40,488 nucleotides of DNA, from contig JAUSPN010000009.1 in the NCBI GenBank assembly GCA_030656555.1, positions 1 through 40,488 of the forward strand, in the 5' to 3' direction. The notes beneath the pieces are model-generated. The model was given only the letters and a program-made list of their open reading frames with translations, was not told the DNA's origin and ran no database searches. The translations under genes were made by a program, and so were the position numbers. The number at the start of each line of letters is the position of its first letter. Within the stretch, counting starts at the first letter, position 1. Positions 1-6,467 of this stretch are shown piece by piece. This DNA is from Candidatus Desulfaltia sp. (GTDB lineage Bacteria > Desulfobacterota > Desulfobacteria > Desulfobacterales > ETH-SRB1).

Positions 1-111
1 TCTAAAATGATTATGATCAGACAATACTCCAGGGACAAGTGGGAGAAATACTGGAAAGAAAAACTCGGCATCAAGGGCTATTTCAACATTGAGATTTTAG
101 TGGTTTCGTAA
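1..111 (+). CDS. 3' end of an unidentified gene (36 codons)
   Basis: An open frame enters from the left edge and ends at TAA (109-111). It encodes a basic, aromatic-rich tail (QYSRDKWEKYWKEK, then GYFNIEILVVS). I do not recognise the family. The stretch directly abuts the point where the histidine kinase on the other strand loses homology (about base 136), so it is probably the end of an inserted or rearranged segment. Transposase identity is possible but not supported by any motif. It could also be a chance frame. Confidence 0.3.
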   Translation, partial: SKMIMIRQYSRDKWEKYWKEKLGIKGYFNIEILVVS

Positions 112-1342
112 CGATGCCGGAACTTTTGAACGTTACCAATGCATTAAGAATTAAGTTTAAAAATACCTGCTTTAATTGCTGGCCATCACCGCGGGTTCTT
201 GGTAGGTCGGGCTGAATTTGAGTTTCTATTTTTGCTCCGGAAACTTTTACCTGATTGAGTGCCAGCTTAATAGTATCGTTAACCAGCGCTCCAAGATCAA
301 GAGGTTCAGAAATAGATTCACTTTCTCTTGCAAAATCCAGAAGATTGCGAACTATACTCCTGGATCTGTCGGCTTCATTAATAAGATCATTGACCATTTC
401 AAGTAGTTCATCTTCTGACAAGTCTTTATAGTCCTCAAGCATCGTATGTGCTGTGAGCATTATGTTGTTAAGGGGGTTGTTTAATTCGTGAGCAACTCCG
501 GCTGTCAGAGTTCCGACTGCCCTAAGTTTATGTGATTCCACCATCGCAGCTTCGTGTGATTTAAGCTGCTCAAGCATACGATTAATAGCCACCTCCACTG
601 TCGTAAACTCATCACGGTATTTACGAATTGGTTTAATGGGTGAAAAATCTCCTGTTGCTATTCTATGAGTGCATTCAACTAGATATTTAAGCGGTTTTAT
701 CAATCTTTGCACAAGAAAACGTGCAACGAATAATCCTATCAACAAAACAACTACAAGACTGTAAATGGGTATTCTCTGGATAAGGTGGAGCATTGCATTC
801 ATGGAATCCTGCTCCTTATCAACAAGAGCAGCCGCTACCTTAACCATTTCAGCCCCATATTTTCTTAAGGAATTCTCAATTTTGCTCTTTTTTGCACTAC
901 TATCAATCCCGTTTTTCTCCAAAACCATAAGTTCCTGCAACAGGCTCCGGTATCTATCAAGATGCACAACAATAGTTTCTGTCTGTTCTGCTGATAAAAC
1001 AGTTACTATTTTCTGCAAGTTCTGTGATAAAATGGATTTTGCATTACTAGCGTTTTGAACCGCATTTTCGAGATTTGTGCCATACAAAAAGTAATTTTTT
1101 TCCGATCTCCTTGCCTGTTCAATTTCAAAGAGGTATCTTTCAGAGGCTTGAACAAAGTGCAGTTTTTTCTGTATCCGGTTTATGGCTATAACTGAACCTA
1201 CAATAATTGCCATCGAAAATAAGGAGAAAAAAATGAACACCAGAGATATATGCAAACGAAAGCTAAATTGGGGTCGTTCAAGCAACCCATTGTCAGCAGT
1301 AGTCGAAACAAGCTTTTTTTGAAATATGTTTTTTTTATACAT
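83..1342 (-). CDS. Sensor histidine kinase, C-terminally truncated
   Basis: Membrane two-component sensor kinase that would autophosphorylate on His and pass phosphate to a response regulator. Visible in order: a hydrophobic segment near residues 30-53, an extracytoplasmic helical region, a second membrane segment near 193-213, a HAMP linker, then HisKA with the H-box HELNNPL (His285). The N-box of the ATPase domain begins (QQLKQVFLNLILNAL), but homology stops there and about 17 unrelated residues run to a stop. The G1, F and G2 boxes that bind ATP are therefore missing, and the protein should be unable to autophosphorylate. The break lies at base 136, at one end of a 6-bp inverted repeat. 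The next gene, a receiver-only regulator, is the likely partner. I read the gene as broken by insertion or rearrangement. Confidence 0.85.
   Translation of the reverse strand: MYKKNIFQKKLVSTTADNGLLERPQFSFRLHISLVFIFFSLFSMAIIVGSVIAINRIQKKLHFVQASERYLFEIEQARRSEKNYFLYGTNLENAVQNASNAKSILSQNLQKIVTVLSAEQTETIVVHLDRYRSLLQELMVLEKNGIDSSAKKSKIENSLRKYGAEMVKVAAALVDKEQDSMNAMLHLIQRIPIYSLVVVLLIGLFVARFLVQRLIKPLKYLVECTHRIATGDFSPIKPIRKYRDEFTTVEVAINRMLEQLKSHEAAMVESHKLRAVGTLTAGVAHELNNPLNNIMLTAHTMLEDYKDLSEDELLEMVNDLINEADRSRSIVRNLLDFARESESISEPLDLGALVNDTIKLALNQVKVSGAKIETQIQPDLPRTRGDGQQLKQVFLNLILNALVTFKSSGIVTKPLKSQC
108..136. repeat. Small inverted repeat at the histidine kinase break point
   Basis: GTAACG (108-113) and CGTTAC (131-136) form a dyad separated by 17 bases. 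Its outer edge coincides with the last base before kinase homology resumes at 137. It may be the end of an inserted element, or only a chance hairpin. Nothing else identifies the element. Confidence 0.4.
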
Positions 1343-1460
1343 TGTTTTTAAGTTTCAGAGCATTTAACATATAAAGCACTAACCTGTTTACAATTGTATT
1401 TTATCTCATGCTAAGTATCAATTTTCAAACAATAAATTTTCCCCTCTCCGCTAAAATTAA

Positions 1461-1862
1461 TTATGCTGCTGCTACAATTTCTCTTTTATAACCAAGGGAA
1501 TCAGCTGCTTTTGCAATTACAGCAAGGAAATCCTTAGGCCTGAATGGCTTGGCTATAATATCAAAAGCGCCTTTGTCCATTGCTTCACGAGCCAGAGCTA
1601 CCGTCGCATACCCTGTAATAATAATAACTTTAGTTTTGTCTGATTTTTTTCGTACCTCTTCCAGAACCTGAATTCCGTTCACATCAGCCATCATTATATC
1701 AGTAACAACAACATCAAACTCCTTTTCATTGATCCTGTTTAGAGCTTTTTGGGGATCTTCAAACACTTCTACATTACAACCAGCTTTTTTAATTGCAGGT
1801 CCCAACCTGTTTCCGACTATAGCTTCATCATCCAGTAACAGGATCTCTAATTTTTCTTTCAT
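1461..1862 (-). CDS. Receiver-only response regulator (CheY-like)
   Basis: Single-domain receiver that accepts phosphate from a histidine kinase. The acidic pair (DDE), the phospho-acceptor Asp in VVTDIMM, the switch Thr in IIITGYA and the Lys in IAKPF are all present, so the active site looks complete. There is no DNA-binding or enzymatic output domain. The start used is the second ATG (1862), because GGGGGGT lies 6 bases before it. An in-frame ATG at 1877 would add five residues (MGGKK) that consist of this ribosome-binding site. It lies about 120 bases downstream of nothing else on this strand but upstream of the truncated kinase, its likely cognate sensor. It probably signals by protein-protein contact or as a phosphorelay intermediate. 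Confidence 0.9.
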   Translation of the reverse strand: MKEKLEILLLDDEAIVGNRLGPAIKKAGCNVEVFEDPQKALNRINEKEFDVVVTDIMMADVNGIQVLEEVRKKSDKTKVIIITGYATVALAREAMDKGAFDIIAKPFRPKDFLAVIAKAADSLGYKREIVAAA

Positions 1863-1934
1863 TTTTTTACCCCCCATATGTGTTAAAATAGATTATTTAT
1901 GCTTTTTACGCTATAAACAAGATATTAGAACAGA

Positions 1935-2765
1935 TTACTGCCCATGCGCAACCTTTGTAAATAAATCATAATCTATAAAAACTTCGATGTGTTTGACCCC
2001 TTCGATTCTCATGACCTTTTGTTTCATTTCTAATACTTTATCATGTGCCTTTTTCTTTATTGCTTTGGTATATGTATATATGGTTCCTTCATCGGATTTT
2101 ACCTGCATTTTTGAATCTATATCAGCCAGAGTCGCCCGGACGCGACATGACATTGCAACATTTTTCATGCATCTTAATGAATATGTCATGGGCTGAAATT
2201 TCTTGTGTTTTACGGTACTAATAATGGTCTCCAGAGCATCTTCCACATCATCATCCTTCATATGCCCTATGTTTATTACAAGATCATATAAGCTCGAATT
2301 TTTGATGTCTATATCGTAAACAGCTGCAGCCCACTTCGCCTGCTCCTCATCTTCCTTTTCAATCACTTTACGGGCCTTATCATAAGATAGATTATCCGGC
2401 TTCATTCTGTTTTTTATCCTGTCCTCCAAGTTAGCAATAATCTGGACATTGAGGACATGAGGAACCTCCTGGATAAGTGGAAGTCCGACGACACCATAAT
2501 ATACTATATTATTTTTTAACAAATACTCTGCGATCAAAGTCTCAATAAATATAATATATTCGGGTTTAGTCTTGGAAAACATGCCAATGCCTGATGGTGC
2601 TTCTTTAAGAGCTCGAACAAGCTTTGATTCAGGAACACCGAATTCCTTAGAAACAAGTGATAAAATATTTTTACTATCTACATACTCGTAATCCAATCTT
2701 TTGGCGGCACTTTTAGCTATTTGCCTTCCGATGTAGGAACCTGCGGTAATAGTTATAATAGACAC
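1935..2765 (-). CDS. Cytidylate-kinase-like family protein with C-terminal BON-like region
   Basis: The first 190 or so residues resemble the cytidylate-kinase-like P-loop family: an N-terminal strand followed by a glycine-rich loop (TAGSYIGRQIAKSAA), then VDSKNIL and a helical lid region. The loop lacks the classical GKS/T, so kinase activity is uncertain. The last 85 or so residues (KSDEGTIYTYTKAIKKK to IEVFIDYDL) look like a BON-type or stress-adaptor fold. The start is GTG with a GGGGG ribosome-binding site about 5 bases upstream. The gene sits downstream of the SLC13 permease and stress protein on the same strand. Members of this family often sit in stress or signalling clusters, and the substrate is unknown. 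Function is inferred from fold resemblance only. Confidence 0.7.
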   Translation of the reverse strand: MSIITITAGSYIGRQIAKSAAKRLDYEYVDSKNILSLVSKEFGVPESKLVRALKEAPSGIGMFSKTKPEYIIFIETLIAEYLLKNNIVYYGVVGLPLIQEVPHVLNVQIIANLEDRIKNRMKPDNLSYDKARKVIEKEDEEQAKWAAAVYDIDIKNSSLYDLVINIGHMKDDDVEDALETIISTVKHKKFQPMTYSLRCMKNVAMSCRVRATLADIDSKMQVKSDEGTIYTYTKAIKKKAHDKVLEMKQKVMRIEGVKHIEVFIDYDLFTKVAHGQ

Positions 2766-2824
2766 TTTTGCCCCCTTCCAAAATATATTTTAAAGTTTTT
2801 TATATATTTTTTCCCATGACCTGA

Positions 2825-4642
2825 TTAAACTCCGTAAAATAAATAAAGCATACCGATTAATACTACTATAAATAATACTGTCATAATTCCGCCGGCCTTT
2901 ATATAATCTATACTTCTATATCTGCCCGGCCCCATATAAAGCGCATTAACCTGATGTGTCGGCAGCATAAACGAATTTGAAGTCGCCAGGCCTACCACAA
3001 GTGCCGCCATCCTGGGATCTGTGCCTGCAGCTACAGCCATATTAACCACAAGCGGCACAAGAAGTACTGTAGCGCCCACATTTGAAATAACGAGAGTAAA
3101 AAAAGTGGAAAGCACTGCGATAGCTGTCAACAGTACAACAGGAGAAACATCGCCTATTAAATTAAGAATAGTATGAGCAATCCACGCCGCCGTACCTGTT
3201 TTTTCGGTTGCAATCCCCAAAGGAATAAGTCCTGCCAGGAGGAAAATCGTCCGCCAGTCAACAGACTTGTATGCCTCGTCTATAGTCAGCACCCGGCATA
3301 CAATCATTCCAAAGGCTCCGGTCATAAGACATACTGACAACTGAATTTTGAATATAATTATCATTACAAGCGCTGCTGCAAGCCAAAAACCGGCTATTAA
3401 AGATTTCTGCGGTTTAAGAACTTCACTTACCGGAGTTGTAAAAATAAAATTGTGGCTCTCCTGTAAAATATTAAACCTTTCCCAGGTACCTTGAAGTAGT
3501 ATTGAATCACCTGAACGCAATTTAAAATCTGAAAGCCCGGAATAAAAAGTCTTGTCTGAACGATAAATAGCCAACGGGTTTACCTGAAACTGTTCCCAGA
3601 AATGTGCCTTTCTCAGGGTTTTGCCGATTAACTCGGAACGAGGTGCAACAACGGCCTCAATAGTTCCGGATATTGCTGGAGACATTTCATTCTGAAATAA
3701 TTCCAAAGAGTCTTTAATCTGCATTCCAAGTTCTTTGGCCATTTTCTCAATATTTTCCTGCAGTCCGTAAACAACCATATTAACATCAGACCTTATCTCT
3801 GTGTCTGAATCAACGGAAAGCAGCTTAAAACCATCCCTTCCGGCAATCGCAACAACATTTACCAAATATTTTTCCCTTAAATCTTTAACCGTTAAGGGAT
3901 CTCTGAAATCGGTAAAATCACCAGGCACTTTTAATTCAAATGGATCACCAATATTTTCATAAGAACTCGCAAGTCCCTGAATAGATTCATCAGAAGAACC
4001 GCTGTCTCCGGTTTTTTCTTTGGGAAGCACAAACCGTCCGAAAAAAATAAAGAATGCGATTCCAGACCCGACCAACGCCAAACCAATAGGAGTCACATCA
4101 AACAGGCCGAATGGCTTAAGATTAAAGGGAGCTATCAAATCGTTTAAAAGAATCAACGGACTGCAACCCACCAGAGTTATAGTACCACCAAGAATTGCGC
4201 AAAAACCTATAGGCATAAGCATCAGGGAAAGCGATATATTCATTGATTTGCTTACACGCCTGATAGCAGGCAGAAAAAGAGCAGCAGCACCGATGTTCTG
4301 CATAAAACTCGAAATTCCAGCTACAGTTGCGCCCATAGCTATAACAACCCGAGACGCGCTGTTACCGGCTATTTTCATAACAGGCTTAACCAATCTGTTT
4401 ATAAGGCCGGTTTTGTCAAGACCGGCACCTATAATAATAACTGCAATAATGGAAATAACTGCATTACTGCTAAAACCGGAGAACGCTTCTTTGGGCGTAA
4501 CCAAATGAAGCAAAGGTAGTGTAACAGTCATTAGTATAGCTACCATATCAACGCGAATCCATTCGACAATAAAAAGGAACACCGCTACTCCAATCATTAT
4601 CATGACCAAGATCATTTCTGTTGTTAACACATTCGCTTCCAT
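2825..4642 (-). CDS. SLC13/DASS-family permease with two RCK_C (TrkA-C) domains
   Basis: Inner-membrane anion permease of 605 residues. About five or six membrane segments span residues 8-215. A soluble insert of roughly 225-395 contains two RCK_C-like domains (VNVVAIAGRDGFKLLSVDSDTEI and APRSELIGKTLRKAHF). A second membrane block spans 405-605. The repeated Ser/Gly-rich transport loops (AFSGFSSNAVI and GLATSNSFMLPTHQVNALYMG) are typical of the family, which moves sulfate or di/tricarboxylates, often with Na+. Bacterial members with RCK_C inserts are commonly annotated as sulfate or generic SLC13 permeases, and the substrate cannot be read from sequence. GGAG lies upstream of the ATG. The preceding stress-protein gene ends 31 bases before, so the two are probably cotranscribed from the sigma-54-type promoter near 5350. 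Confidence 0.92.
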   Translation of the reverse strand: MEANVLTTEMILVMIMIGVAVFLFIVEWIRVDMVAILMTVTLPLLHLVTPKEAFSGFSSNAVISIIAVIIIGAGLDKTGLINRLVKPVMKIAGNSASRVVIAMGATVAGISSFMQNIGAAALFLPAIRRVSKSMNISLSLMLMPIGFCAILGGTITLVGCSPLILLNDLIAPFNLKPFGLFDVTPIGLALVGSGIAFFIFFGRFVLPKEKTGDSGSSDESIQGLASSYENIGDPFELKVPGDFTDFRDPLTVKDLREKYLVNVVAIAGRDGFKLLSVDSDTEIRSDVNMVVYGLQENIEKMAKELGMQIKDSLELFQNEMSPAISGTIEAVVAPRSELIGKTLRKAHFWEQFQVNPLAIYRSDKTFYSGLSDFKLRSGDSILLQGTWERFNILQESHNFIFTTPVSEVLKPQKSLIAGFWLAAALVMIIIFKIQLSVCLMTGAFGMIVCRVLTIDEAYKSVDWRTIFLLAGLIPLGIATEKTGTAAWIAHTILNLIGDVSPVVLLTAIAVLSTFFTLVISNVGATVLLVPLVVNMAVAAGTDPRMAALVVGLATSNSFMLPTHQVNALYMGPGRYRSIDYIKAGGIMTVLFIVVLIGMLYLFYGV

Positions 4643-4656
4643 AAAAAATCGATCTC

Positions 4657-4686
4657 CTTTTTAGATTCGCTCGCTATTGCGGTTCA
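4657..4686. repeat. Collapsed third copy of the double-hairpin repeat
   Basis: This stretch matches the 3' part of the composite repeat seen at 6231-6289, but hairpin 2 is missing. TTTTTAGATTCGCTCGC is joined directly to TATTGCGGTTCA. In the full copy hairpin 2 is bracketed by CGCTCG direct repeats, so a slippage deletion explains the collapse. The copy lies over the 3' end of the stress-protein gene and provides its last codons (Glu-Pro-Gln-stop). Confidence 0.6.
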
Positions 4687-5123
4687 GATTTCTTTGCTTT
4701 TTCCTTTACAGTTAATACACGGCATGACGTCATATGAACCAGCAAAGATATATTTTTTTTGATTGCCTGATAATGCTCATCCTGTTTATCAGGAACGGCA
4801 ATCATTATCTCTGCTATATTCAAATCCCGCACGAACTCGCAGACCTTTTCTATATATTCACCACGGCACTCGTGCTGCTCAATGTTGATTCCTTCCATAG
4901 TACTCTTGTCTATAAGCAGCTCTACTCTTTCCCTGATTTTTCTTTCCCTGTCCTTTTCTTGAAGAACGTCTGTCAAAAAATAATCTGACTTTGCTCTATC
5001 ATTTTTTGATAAGAACAGGAAAATTGGCTTAGAGCCGCTTCTCTTGGCGAATTCAACAGCATAACGAGCTGCATTCAGCGATATCTCAGAAAAATTATCC
5101 AAAGGTACGAGTATCTTGTTCAA
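4674..5123 (-). CDS. Universal stress protein (UspA family)
   Basis: Cytoplasmic protein of 149 residues with the UspA fold. It opens with the strand ILVPLDNFSEISLNAARYAVEFAK, and a second conserved block IAEIMIAVPDKQ appears near the C-terminus. The usual ATP-binding G-2x-G-9x-G-S/T signature is not evident, so it may belong to the non-nucleotide-binding class. The start is TTG at 5123. It is preceded immediately by an in-frame TAG, so no upstream start is possible, and GGGGGATGAAG provides a ribosome-binding site. The last codons and the stop fall inside a remnant of the dispersed double-hairpin repeat. It is followed 31 bases later by the SLC13 permease, a common Usp-transporter pairing. 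A sigma-54-type promoter with upstream dyad (5345-5438) points at this gene. Confidence 0.88.
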   Translation of the reverse strand: MNKILVPLDNFSEISLNAARYAVEFAKRSGSKPIFLFLSKNDRAKSDYFLTDVLQEKDRERKIRERVELLIDKSTMEGINIEQHECRGEYIEKVCEFVRDLNIAEIMIAVPDKQDEHYQAIKKNISLLVHMTSCRVLTVKEKAKKSEPQ

Positions 5124-5200
5124 CTAACTTCATCCCCCATTTATTAAACAAATTATACAGCTCAGGCCATAAAGGCCACCACAGTCTCTTTTAATCAATT

Positions 5201-5316
5201 GAAGCTCCCCGCCGCAAGCAGCGGGGAGCTTCGACCGTAAGGAAGTTTGCTATTTTTGTATTCGCTCACTAACCCCGCCGCAAGCAGCGGGGAATGCGCT
5301 CGCTTTTGCGGTTCAA
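5201..5316. repeat. Composite double-hairpin repeat, copy 1
   Basis: Hairpin 1 is 5201-5232, with 12-bp perfect arms GAAGCTCCCCGC / GCGGGGAGCTTC around CGCAAGCA. A linker with GACCGTAAGGAAGTT follows. Hairpin 2 is 5273-5292 (CCCCGC / GCGGGG), and then CGCTCG and TTGCGGTTCAA. The same order of blocks recurs at 6173-6290. The arms differ between copies but pairing is kept, which suggests selection on structure or a REP-like mobile palindrome. Confidence 0.8.
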
Positions 5317-5344
5317 TAAAATACAAACTTAATAAAAACTATAA

Positions 5345-5359
5345 TCAAGAAATATGCCA
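5345..5359 (-). promoter_or_regulatory. Sigma-54-type promoter upstream of the stress-protein gene
   Basis: Read on the minus strand the sequence is TGGCATATTTCTTGA, with -24 GG at 5358-5357 and a -12 element TTGA instead of the usual TTGC, separated by 10 bases. It is almost identical to the plus-strand element at 6391-6405. The stress-protein start codon lies about 220 bases downstream, with the double-hairpin repeat between them. A dyad enhancer sits 73 bases upstream of the GG. Confidence 0.55.
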
Positions 5360-5421
5360 AATAATTATATTCAATAATTACGAATTGTTATATTTTGAAG
5401 ATCAGGAAAGAGCCGTGGGTA

Positions 5422-5440
5422 GCGTTTCAATATGAAACGC
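5422..5440. promoter_or_regulatory. Palindromic enhancer site GCGTTTCA-ATA-TGAAACGC
   Basis: A perfect 8-3-8 dyad whose core is GTTTC-N5-GAAAC (5424-5438). It is centred at 5431, 73 bases upstream of the -24 GG of the minus-strand sigma-54-type promoter. Related dyads occur at 6098-6131 and 6313-6327. This placement is what is known for NtrC-type enhancer binding proteins; the actual protein is not identified here. Confidence 0.6.
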
Positions 5441-5503
5441 GTAGAACATGTCGCAGATATTTGTCTATATTAAAGCCTAATAAGAGTAGATGGTTGGAAA
5501 TAC

Positions 5504-5542
5504 GTTTCATTTTGGGACTATGTTTCATTTTGGAATTGAAAC
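5504..5542. promoter_or_regulatory. Degenerate tandem copies of the GTTTC-N5-GAAAC site
   Basis: GTTTCATTTTGGGAC (5504-5518) and GTTTCATTTTGGAAT (5522-5536) keep the left half-site but not the right one. A TTGAAAC half-site follows at 5536-5542. They lie between the second receiver gene and the perfect dyad at 5422-5440, and may be weak or decayed enhancer sites. Confidence 0.35.
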
Positions 5543-5574
5543 TAAAAGGCAGATAAAAGAAAGTGGATTTATAT

Positions 5575-6003
5575 TCATTCTGGATCGTTCGAGGTCATTT
5601 CCGGTATATTGACAGCATCTATACCTTTTTCATTAAATAATCTTTTCTCACAAGCCAACCGCAACTTTTCAATAAGTTCATCACGATCAAAAGGCTTCAT
5701 AAGATAGTCAAATGCCCCCAGCCTCATGCCTTCAATGGCAACCCGAACCGAGGCATGGCCGGTAAGCATTATTACTTCTGTAATCGGCTTGATTTTCTTT
5801 ATTTCTCTGAGGGTTTCTATGCCATCCATTCCCGGCATTAAAACATCCAGCAATACTGTAATAAAATCCTGCTGTTTAATCTTCTCCAAGGCTTCACTGC
5901 CATTCATTGCCGTACTTATATCAAAACCCTTTTTTATCAAGAATCTTGAAAGGTACTTAAGCATTATCTCCTCATCATCAACAAGTAATATCTTGTGCTT
6001 CAT
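5575..6003 (-). CDS. Receiver-only response regulator
   Basis: Receiver domain with an intact acidic pair (Asp9, Asp10), phospho-acceptor Asp53 (VLLDVLMPGMDG), Thr81 and Lys103 (LMKPF). It resembles the receiver of NtrC-family regulators, but the protein stops after about 20 further residues and has no AAA+ or DNA-binding domain. It therefore cannot itself bind the GTTTC dyads that surround its gene. The length (142) is typical of single-domain regulators. A sigma-70-like promoter (TTGACA, 17 bases, TTGATA) lies 38 bases upstream, and AAGGAG precedes the ATG by 7 bases. It may act in a phosphorelay with an unlinked kinase. Confidence 0.9.
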   Translation of the reverse strand: MKHKILLVDDEEIMLKYLSRFLIKKGFDISTAMNGSEALEKIKQQDFITVLLDVLMPGMDGIETLREIKKIKPITEVIMLTGHASVRVAIEGMRLGAFDYLMKPFDRDELIEKLRLACEKRLFNEKGIDAVNIPEMTSNDPE

Positions 6004-6040
6004 TGTCCACTCCTTGTTATAAATTCATTTAGAACACGGC

Positions 6041-6069
6041 TATCAATCAAAAAATTTTGATGCTGTCAA
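6041..6069 (-). promoter_or_regulatory. Sigma-70-like promoter of the receiver gene
   Basis: On the minus strand TTGACA (6069-6064) is followed after 17 bases by TTGATA (6046-6041). It is 38 bases from the ATG of the receiver gene. Two GTTTC-type dyads (6098-6131) lie 29-67 bases upstream of the -35, where an activator or repressor could act. Confidence 0.45.
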
Positions 6070-6097
6070 TAGGGGGCAGTTCCAAACAACCATAAAT

Positions 6098-6131
6098 ATT
6101 TCAATATGAAACGTTGGTTTCATATTGAAAC
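6098..6131. promoter_or_regulatory. Tandem enhancer dyads
   Basis: ATTTCAATATGAAAC (6098-6112) and GTTTCATATTGAAAC (6117-6131) are centred 19 bases apart, nearly two helical turns, as expected for cooperative binding by a dimeric regulator. They lie between the divergently transcribed receiver gene and the PEP-binding gene, about 270-290 bases from the sigma-54-type promoter of the latter. Confidence 0.55.
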
Positions 6132-6172
6132 TTTAATCAAAAAACCTGACTGTTTTGGCCATTAGAATGATT

Positions 6173-6290
6173 GAAGATTCCCTGTAGCAAGCTACAGGGA
6201 ATCTTCGACCGTAAGGAAGTTAGCCATTTTTAGATTCGCTCGCTAACCCCGCAGCAAGCTACGGGGAATACGCTCGTTATTGCGGTTCAA
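6173..6290. repeat. Composite double-hairpin repeat, copy 2
   Basis: Hairpin 1 (6173-6206) has perfect 16-bp arms, GAAGATTCCCTGTAGC and its complement around AA. The linker GACCGTAAGGAAGTTAGCC is shared with copy 1. Hairpin 2 (6247-6266) is CCCCGCAGC/GCTACGGGG with one mismatch, and then come CGCTCGTTATTGCGGTTCAA. Arm sequences differ from copy 1 at paired positions. Confidence 0.8.
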
Positions 6291-6312
6291 AATATTACCG
6301 CTAAGGAATGAG

Positions 6313-6327
6313 GTTTCGTTTTGAAAC
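6313..6327. promoter_or_regulatory. Enhancer dyad GTTTC-GTTTT-GAAAC
   Basis: Centred at 6320, 72 bases upstream of the -24 GG (6392) of the plus-strand sigma-54-type promoter. The spacing is practically the same as in the minus-strand pair at 5422-5440 and 5345-5359. Confidence 0.6.
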
Positions 6328-6390
6328 ATCTTTATTGCCTCCCAAGATACCGCATAAATATAACTATTTGTAATTTAAGGAAATCCGATC

Positions 6391-6405
6391 TGGCACATTT
6401 TTTGA
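6391..6405 (+). promoter_or_regulatory. Sigma-54-type promoter of the PEP/pyruvate-binding gene
   Basis: TGGCACATTTTTTGA: a consensus -24 TGGCAC and -12 TTGA (consensus TTGC), with the GG and the -12 G in correct register. It lies about 60 bases before the ATG at 6468. Bases 6391-6408 match the minus-strand element upstream of the stress-protein gene in 16 of 18 positions. Confidence 0.6.
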
Positions 6406-6467
6406 TTACAATTCTATGCAATATACATGCTAAAAATTAATCTACTAAATTGAAGTCCGGAGTAAAG

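Noticed and set aside
108-136. Integron attC-like site
   Set aside because: The dyad is short and the flanks do not fit the RYYYAAC/GTTRRRY core sites; no integrase is visible.
4020-4508. 162-codon plus-strand frame opposite the SLC13 permease gene
   Set aside because: It is the antisense of a well-conserved membrane protein; it has no start signal or recognisable domain of its own.
5201-6290. Possible CRISPR array from the repeated hairpins
   Set aside because: Only two full copies, about 970 bases apart, each with internal structure and no spacer-repeat periodicity or cas genes.
6450-6467. TTG start adding six residues to the PEP-binding protein
   Set aside because: The GGAG site at 6459-6462 lies after it and fits the ATG at 6468.
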